The notes beneath the pieces are model-generated. The model worked only from the letters and a program-made list of their open reading frames with translations. It did no database searches and was not told the DNA's origin. The position numbers and the translations under genes are program-made. From Bacteroidia bacterium (GTDB lineage: Bacteria; Bacteroidota; Bacteroidia; AKYH767-A; OLB10), in NCBI GenBank assembly GCA_025450095.1, contig JANWID010000067.1, positions 1 through 37,179 of the forward strand: a DNA stretch of 37,179 bases, written 5' to 3'. Numbering within the stretch: position 1 is the stretch's first letter; each line of letters opens with the position of its first letter. Shown here piece after piece: positions 32,080 through 37,179 of the stretch.

Positions 32080-32823
32080 ATGAACGAGGCTGTAATACGT
32101 GCTGAAAAGCTTACAAAAAGATTTGGAGATTTCACTGCTGTAGATGCAATTGACTTTGAAGTAAACAAAGGTGAGATATTCGGTTTCCTGGGTGCGAATG
32201 GAGCTGGCAAGACCACCGCGATGCGGATGTTGTGCGGACTATCACTTCCAACTTCAGGAAAGGCAACTGTTGCGGGTTTTGATGTTTTCCGGCAAACGGA
32301 ACAGATAAAAAAAAATATCGGTTATATGAGCCAGAAGTTTTCATTGTATGAAGATCTTACGGCCCTGGAGAATATTGAATTTTTTGGCGGAATATACGGA
32401 CTGCGCGGCGCAGATTTGAAACGCAAAAGTTCGGAGTTGGTGGAAAAAACCGGCTTGCGTGAACAGGCAAATGAGCTAGTGGGTTCGCTGCCTTTGGGGT
32501 GGAAACAGAAACTTTCGTTTTTATTAGCAATAATTCACCAGCCGAAAATTGTATTTCTGGATGAGCCAACCGGTGGAGTGGACCCTGTTACCCGCCGGCA
32601 ATTCTGGGATTCTATTTATGAAGCTGCCCACAATGGTATCACAGTTTTTGTCACCACACATTATATGGATGAGGCCGAATATTGCAATCGTGTTTCCATC
32701 ATGGTGGATGGACGAATAGAAGCACTCGACACTCCTGCATCACTCAAGAGAAAATACAATGCAGCTTCCATTGATGATTTGTTCTACCAACTGGCCAGAG
32801 GTGCCAAACGCGGAGAAGGATGA
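32080..32823 (+). CDS. ABC transporter ATPase 2 (degenerate signature)
   Basis: A 247-residue ATPase. Walker A is GANGAGKTT (38-46) and Walker B is VFLDEP with GGVDPVT, but the signature segment reads LPLGWKQ (137-143) instead of LSGGxxQ: the serine and first glycine are replaced. A heterodimer with the first ATPase would therefore have one canonical and one degenerate ATP site, as in some asymmetric exporters. There is no gap from the upstream gene (TAA then ATG), and a four-base overlap with the permease gene. The C-terminus (SIDDLFYQLARGA) is close to the YbhF/drrA style. Confidence 0.92.
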   Translation: MNEAVIRAEKLTKRFGDFTAVDAIDFEVNKGEIFGFLGANGAGKTTAMRMLCGLSLPTSGKATVAGFDVFRQTEQIKKNIGYMSQKFSLYEDLTALENIEFFGGIYGLRGADLKRKSSELVEKTGLREQANELVGSLPLGWKQKLSFLLAIIHQPKIVFLDEPTGGVDPVTRRQFWDSIYEAAHNGITVFVTTHYMDEAEYCNRVSIMVDGRIEALDTPASLKRKYNAASIDDLFYQLARGAKRGEG

Positions 32824-33926
32824 AACAGCTCCGGTTATTTGTCAGAAAGGAATTCCTTCATGTGCTGCGGGATCCGAGAACGCTGTTGATATTGTTTGGA
32901 ATGCCAATAGTTCAGGTGCTGCTATTTGGCTTTGTGCTTTCGAATGAAATCAAGAACACGCAAATAGCTGTGCTCGACCTGGCGCATGACGATGCATCAC
33001 GACGATTGACAACCAAAATAAATGAAAGTAAATATTTTGATACATGGAAGAACCTGCACACATCCGGAGAAATTGCACCTGCATTTCTCAGTGGCCAGAT
33101 CAAAGCAGCCGTTATCATACCTGGTGATTTTTACAACCAGCTGCTTCATAACGGCCGTGTACAGATGCAATTGATTACCGATGCAACCGATATCAATACT
33201 TCCAACCTGGTATCCGGTTATCTGTCGGCGATTATTGCCGATTTTCAGTATGAGCTTTCTTCGCAGGCCGGAGCTTCCCTGAAAATTATTCCTGAGATCA
33301 GGATGCTGTATAACCCGCAGCTTCTCGGCGCACCCAATTTTGTTCCGGGTGTAATGGCGATGGTGTTGTTGCTGATTTGTGTTATGATGACAGCAATTGC
33401 TATCGTTCGTGAAAAGGAACGGGGTACGATGGAAGTGCTCCTGGTTTCCCCGTTTCATCCGACCTGGATCATTCTTTCAAAAGCGGCCCCGTACTTAATT
33501 CTGGCACTCATCGACCTGGTTGCAATCCTGCTATTAAGTGTTTTTGTACTGCATCTGCCAATTCGCGGAAGCCTCCTTTTGCTTTTTGGCGAAAGCGCGT
33601 TATTTATTCTGACATGTCTTGCGTTGGGGATTCTGATTTCGATCCAGACCAGCTCTCAGATAGTGGCCATGATGATTTCACTGGGCGGACTGATGTTGCC
33701 AACAATTCTATTAAGCGGCTTTATGTTTCCGGTAGAGAATATGCCGTTTGTGCTCCAGGCAATTTCCAATATTGTTCCATCCAAATGGTATTATATTATT
33801 GTGAAGGAGGTCATGATTAAAGGAGCCGGATTCAGTGCTGTTTGGCAGGAAACACTGGTACTGGCAGGAATGACAACCCTGTTATTGCTGATCAGTGTGA
33901 AAAAATTTAAAATCAGGCTGGAATGA
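32820..33926 (+). CDS. ABC-2 type permease 1
   Basis: A 368-residue inner-membrane permease of the YbhS/YbhR (ABC2_membrane_3) type. The N-terminal amphipathic segment is RLFVRKEFLHVLRDPRTLLILFGMP, then a first helix, a large extracytoplasmic domain (about 55-165) and five or so helices at the C-terminal half, with AIVREKERGTMEVLLVSPFHP being the conserved inter-helix loop. The four-base overlap (ATGA) with the ATPase gene and with the second permease gene shows translational coupling. Substrate unknown; homologous systems export drugs, but no specificity can be read here. Confidence 0.93.
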   Translation: MKQLRLFVRKEFLHVLRDPRTLLILFGMPIVQVLLFGFVLSNEIKNTQIAVLDLAHDDASRRLTTKINESKYFDTWKNLHTSGEIAPAFLSGQIKAAVIIPGDFYNQLLHNGRVQMQLITDATDINTSNLVSGYLSAIIADFQYELSSQAGASLKIIPEIRMLYNPQLLGAPNFVPGVMAMVLLLICVMMTAIAIVREKERGTMEVLLVSPFHPTWIILSKAAPYLILALIDLVAILLLSVFVLHLPIRGSLLLLFGESALFILTCLALGILISIQTSSQIVAMMISLGGLMLPTILLSGFMFPVENMPFVLQAISNIVPSKWYYIIVKEVMIKGAGFSAVWQETLVLAGMTTLLLLISVKKFKIRLE

Positions 33927-35038
33927 AAACGCTGCTGATCCTATTGCGGAAGGAATTCCGCCAGATCTTCCGCGACCCGGCTATCCTGCGGATCATCTTC
34001 TTACTTCCAACGGTGCAATTTCTGGTTTTGCCACTGGCAGCGAATTTCGAATTCAAAAACATCAACCTGGTTCTGGTCGATCACGATCATTCTTCAGTTT
34101 CGCGTCAGCTGATCAACAATATTTCAGGATCGGGATATTTCAGGTTGGTTGCCAATTGCGGGAATTTTAATGAGGGGTACCGATACATCGAGACTGATGA
34201 AGCCGATCTCCTATTGGAAATACCTCCGGCGTTTGAAAAAAATCTTGTCCGTGAAAACAGTGAAAAACTTTTTATCGCCGTGAATGCCATTAATGGAATT
34301 AAAGCCAACCTGGGGGGCAGTTACCTTTCTGCGATTGTCAGTGATTTCAACCGCGATATTTCGCGTCAATTTTCCAACCCGTCCGGATCGGGAGATGAAG
34401 GGATATACGTAACCGTTAGTCCATGGTTCAATCCCCTTGGCAATTATAAATTATTTATTGTACCGGGTATTCTCGCACTGCTGGTAACCATCGTCGGCGG
34501 ATTATTAACGGCTTTGAATATTGTCAGGGAAAAAGAAATCGGAACTATAGAGCAGATTAATGTAACGCCCATCAATAAAGTGATATTCATACTGGGGAAA
34601 CTGATTCCTTTCTGGATTTTGGCGAATATAGTTTTCACCATCGGGCTGTTGCTGGGATATTTTGTGTACAATATTACTCCACAGGGAAGCTTGTTCGTGC
34701 TGTATTCTTTTGTATTTGTTTACCTGCTGGCAGTTCTGGGTTTGGGAATGCTGGTATCCACATTTTGTCATACACAGCAGCAAGCCATGTTCTTCATGTT
34801 TTTCTTCACGATGATATTTATTTTACTGGGAGGTTTGTTCACACCCATCGACAGCATGCCGGAGTGGGCGCAGAAGGTTACTTTATTTAATCCCGTCGCT
34901 CACATGATCCAGGTAATGAGGATGGTGATTTTGAAAGGAAGCGGCTTTCATGATATTCTCCCACAGTTGGGAGCCATCGGTACAATGGCGGTTGTATTGA
35001 ATGGACTCGCGGTTTGGAATTACAGGAAAAGGGGATAG
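33923..35038 (+). CDS. ABC-2 type permease 2
   Basis: A 371-residue partner to the preceding permease with the same plan: LLRKEFRQIFRDPAILRIIFLLP at the N-terminus, a large outside domain (about 50-170), and the conserved ALNIVREKEIGTIEQINVTP loop before the C-terminal helices. The pair would form the heterodimeric channel of the exporter. It is the last gene of the operon; a likely terminator hairpin starts about 30 bases after the stop. Confidence 0.93.
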   Translation: MKTLLILLRKEFRQIFRDPAILRIIFLLPTVQFLVLPLAANFEFKNINLVLVDHDHSSVSRQLINNISGSGYFRLVANCGNFNEGYRYIETDEADLLLEIPPAFEKNLVRENSEKLFIAVNAINGIKANLGGSYLSAIVSDFNRDISRQFSNPSGSGDEGIYVTVSPWFNPLGNYKLFIVPGILALLVTIVGGLLTALNIVREKEIGTIEQINVTPINKVIFILGKLIPFWILANIVFTIGLLLGYFVYNITPQGSLFVLYSFVFVYLLAVLGLGMLVSTFCHTQQQAMFFMFFFTMIFILLGGLFTPIDSMPEWAQKVTLFNPVAHMIQVMRMVILKGSGFHDILPQLGAIGTMAVVLNGLAVWNYRKRG

Positions 35039-35065
35039 AAAAATTTAAAGTTAAAAAAAGGGAAA

Positions 35066-35116
35066 AACGCCGCTCCGTTTTAGAAAATAAAAACCGGATA
35101 AAATTGCGGCGCTTTT
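35066..35116 (+). terminator. candidate terminator of the efflux operon
   Basis: CGCCGC (35068-35073) pairs with GCGGCG (35106-35111); inner TCCGTTTT and AAAACCGGA may pair with one bulge. A C and four Ts follow (35112-35116). The stem is imperfect. Confidence 0.4.
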
Positions 35117-35456
35117 AATCGCTTACAATTTTTAAAACACTAATTGATTATTTGATTTTTTATTTCCGGAACAGCTATCCGGAACTGGTAATGCAAAAAT
35201 TGTGTTTCATAGTATGATAGGTTGGTGTGTATCTAAAACAAAAATTCCCTGATTCAGGAATTTCAAATCATCCCCACAAAAGCAATTTATAAAACTCCCC
35301 TTGCCAACTTTCAAAAAGCAGCCAAACTGGCCGGATTTCCTCTAATGAACGAAATTCAAATTGATTTATTGTTTAGGTGCATGAGAATGCCTGGATGTTT
35401 GTAGCAGAAAAATTAATCTGCCATAACGTACAGCCACTCACTCAAAATAACCAGCA
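35117..35456. other. intergenic stretch between convergent operon and T9SS gene
   Basis: About 340 bases without a credible gene. It holds an inverted repeat TTCCGGA-ACAGCTA-TCCGGAA (35164-35184) that could be a second transcription stop or a protein-binding site. I see nothing else definable. Confidence 0.5.
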
Positions 35457-37172
35457 CTACATTTTGATCAGCTTTCGGGTAATTGATCCGGAAGGAAATT
35501 CGATGCGCAGGAAATATGGTTGCGTTGATAATCTGCTAACATCAATTCCACCAGCATGCAATCTTCCTTTCGCAATTTCAGCACCCTGCAGGTTTAAAAT
35601 TGTATAGTCGTAATCAATTAGTTCTTTTCCATCTAAAATCACCATTACATTTTGCAAGGCAGGATTTGGATATAACGAGATATTTTCAGGATGCAGATTT
35701 TCGGGTAACGAAACGGTATATACTTCGCAGGAAGGAAATGTATTCGTATCAAACCAGTATTGCACTCTGTCGAGATCAGCCTGGTTGCGTGCAATGGAAG
35801 TTGTAAGGCCGTTTGGACTAAGTGAATCCCACGTGAATATATAAGCAATATCAAAAGTTAAAGTATCGCCTGCATGCATGGTTACAGGTCCGCTGCTCAA
35901 TAGAGCTAAGATGTCCTGGGGAACAGTTCCACTGTTAATAGCTGTCCATCCGGAGGTGCTGTACGGAACTCCTGAATACATGAAGTTGGTTGGAGGTGCG
36001 GACGGATCACGTCCGTCTGATCCAAAAGTCAGAGGTTGGTTATCCAGCCAGATGCTTTGTAAGTAATTATAAAGATCGACACCGCCATTGGGGTTTCCCA
36101 CCGGTAAATTATTTGCGTTTATGTATGACATAAAGTGATTCATTGTTGTTCGTTCACCGGGTTCATCAATAGTACCATCAAGATCATTATCAATTCCGTC
36201 ACCAGGATCAGCAAGCGTGCCGCGAAGTATTTTTATATTTTGCATTGGAAGAGGATCATTACCATTTCCATTGTAAACAAACGCTGCTGCACGTGTGCTG
36301 TCACAGCCTGCAAAGTGATCTACTCCCCAGCCTAATTCTAAATCGCTCCAGAAACCAGTGTAAACATTATCATAATCGTTGACGCTCCTGTTAATTATAG
36401 TGTAATGATAAAGCGTAGTCCAATTCATTACGAAATTGCTGTCAGCAATATTGGTGCAATTGTAAGCATAAGCTTTTGCCTGTACTTCGATGCCCATTCG
36501 TAACATACCGGATGTATTCGGTGCCAGTGAATCATTAAAGATATAATAGAGCATCTGGTCGCCAGGTATTTCAGGATAATCACCATCAAAAGGATTATAA
36601 TTTCCATCACTGTTCATATCAATGAAAGGTGCAAGATTATTATTTACGATGCCATTTCCTTTTGCCGGCCATGTAGCGATCTCCTCTGGAACCGGGTAAG
36701 TCCCGTTCCCGACATTACCAATTGACAATTGGTAAATAAATTCTTCCAGCTTCCATTTATCAATTTTCCAGATATTGTCAAACTGACTGCATGAAACCGA
36801 ATCGACTGGAATGCTGATGTTACCGATCGGGCCTGGCCAGAAATTGGTTCCGGTTTGCCCATATGTTTGAGCACCACCGTGAAGCAGACCGCCAGCATCT
36901 AATCCTCCAATCCACAGTGCGGAAGCATAAGTAGTATGATTGCCGGAACCTTTAGGTACTTCGTAATCAGGGCCCGAATCCCAATGCATAGGTCCTGCCA
37001 CATTAATACCTGCCTCAACGTCATTAATATTCAGATGCCGGTGATTATTAAACGTGAGCGGGACAGGATACTGTGTATATGGAAGTTGCGCTTTCGATTC
37101 TGTAGTGAAGAACAGAATGAAAATACCCGGTACAATGACTTGAAACAAATACTTTACTCCAGAATATTTCAT
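35457..37172 (-). CDS. T9SS type A sorting domain surface protein
   Basis: A 571-residue secreted protein. Signal peptide about 1-28 (FQVIVPGIFILFFTTESKA, then QLPY). Several acidic, glycine-rich segments could bind calcium: DMNSDGNYNPFDGDYPEI and DGIDNDLDGTIDEPGE. The central part (YHYTIINRSVNDYDNVYTGFW) is typical of large Bacteroidota surface proteins but not of a known enzyme. The T9SS sorting domain starts at ISLYPNPALQNVMVIL and ends GSITRKLIKM. ATG 37172 is seven bases from the window's right edge, so the promoter is outside. The TAG stop (35457-35459) is followed downstream by the inverted repeat at 35164. Confidence 0.87.
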   Translation of the reverse strand: MKYSGVKYLFQVIVPGIFILFFTTESKAQLPYTQYPVPLTFNNHRHLNINDVEAGINVAGPMHWDSGPDYEVPKGSGNHTTYASALWIGGLDAGGLLHGGAQTYGQTGTNFWPGPIGNISIPVDSVSCSQFDNIWKIDKWKLEEFIYQLSIGNVGNGTYPVPEEIATWPAKGNGIVNNNLAPFIDMNSDGNYNPFDGDYPEIPGDQMLYYIFNDSLAPNTSGMLRMGIEVQAKAYAYNCTNIADSNFVMNWTTLYHYTIINRSVNDYDNVYTGFWSDLELGWGVDHFAGCDSTRAAAFVYNGNGNDPLPMQNIKILRGTLADPGDGIDNDLDGTIDEPGERTTMNHFMSYINANNLPVGNPNGGVDLYNYLQSIWLDNQPLTFGSDGRDPSAPPTNFMYSGVPYSTSGWTAINSGTVPQDILALLSSGPVTMHAGDTLTFDIAYIFTWDSLSPNGLTTSIARNQADLDRVQYWFDTNTFPSCEVYTVSLPENLHPENISLYPNPALQNVMVILDGKELIDYDYTILNLQGAEIAKGRLHAGGIDVSRLSTQPYFLRIEFPSGSITRKLIKM

Positions 37173-37179
37173 AGCAAAA

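Noticed and set aside
35377..35607. Plus-strand reading frame near the T9SS gene's end
   Set aside because: It overlaps the T9SS sorting domain on the other strand and has no signal, motif or start context.

Overview
The window is a stretch of a Bacteroidota chromosome, most likely an environmental member not assignable to genus from this sequence. Reasons: six secreted proteins end in type IX secretion (T9SS) C-terminal sorting domains; genes mostly lack strong Shine-Dalgarno sequences; several starts are preceded by the Bacteroidota -7 element TAnnTTTG; lipoproteins, a TonB-like C-terminal domain and an outer-membrane barrel show a diderm envelope. No rRNA, tRNA, CRISPR array, phage or integrase gene was seen.

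Layout. 1-1340: the end of a TonB-domain protein, then an alpha/beta-hydrolase lipoprotein. 1355-2367: a REP-associated tyrosine transposase (RAYT) framed by blocks of nested palindromes, including a 52-bp direct repeat on either side. 2579-5824: small housekeeping or hypothetical genes (4-TM protein, OsmC-like, DUF1801, a secreted unknown, a T9SS cargo). 5833-7910 (minus): a receiver-domain protein with a C-terminal membrane anchor, an AT-rich tandem repeat, and an ammonium transporter. 8065-10200: DUF6624 protein and two SAM methyltransferases. 10377-18017: three T9SS cargo proteins, a MuiA/DUF4139 protein, and a stand-alone left-handed beta-helix acyltransferase-like protein. 18264-23856: a second orphan receiver, an FAD oxidoreductase fused to a Rieske domain with a tiny membrane partner, a DUF4350 protein, a serine hydrolase and a HemG-like flavodoxin. 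24061-25659: another T9SS beta-propeller. 25881-28745: a tightly overlapping operon of a di-heme DUF1111 lipoprotein, a Rieske lipoprotein and an outer-membrane barrel. 28965-35038: a six-gene efflux operon (TolC, HlyD, two ATPases, two permeases). 35457-37172 (minus): a further T9SS cargo.

How the parts may work together. The efflux operon encodes a complete tripartite ABC exporter of the YbhFSR/YbhG type. The DUF1111-Rieske-barrel operon looks like an extracytoplasmic redox module whose two soluble domains are both lipid-anchored. The FAD-Rieske protein and its small partner could form a second, membrane-linked redox unit. The T9SS cargo proteins are scattered singly and are presumably exported by a machine encoded elsewhere. 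The most unusual items are the RAYT with its composite palindrome blocks, the phased TATGAT repeat found three times, the membrane-anchored receiver, and the two Rieske-containing loci. None is proven novel from sequence alone.
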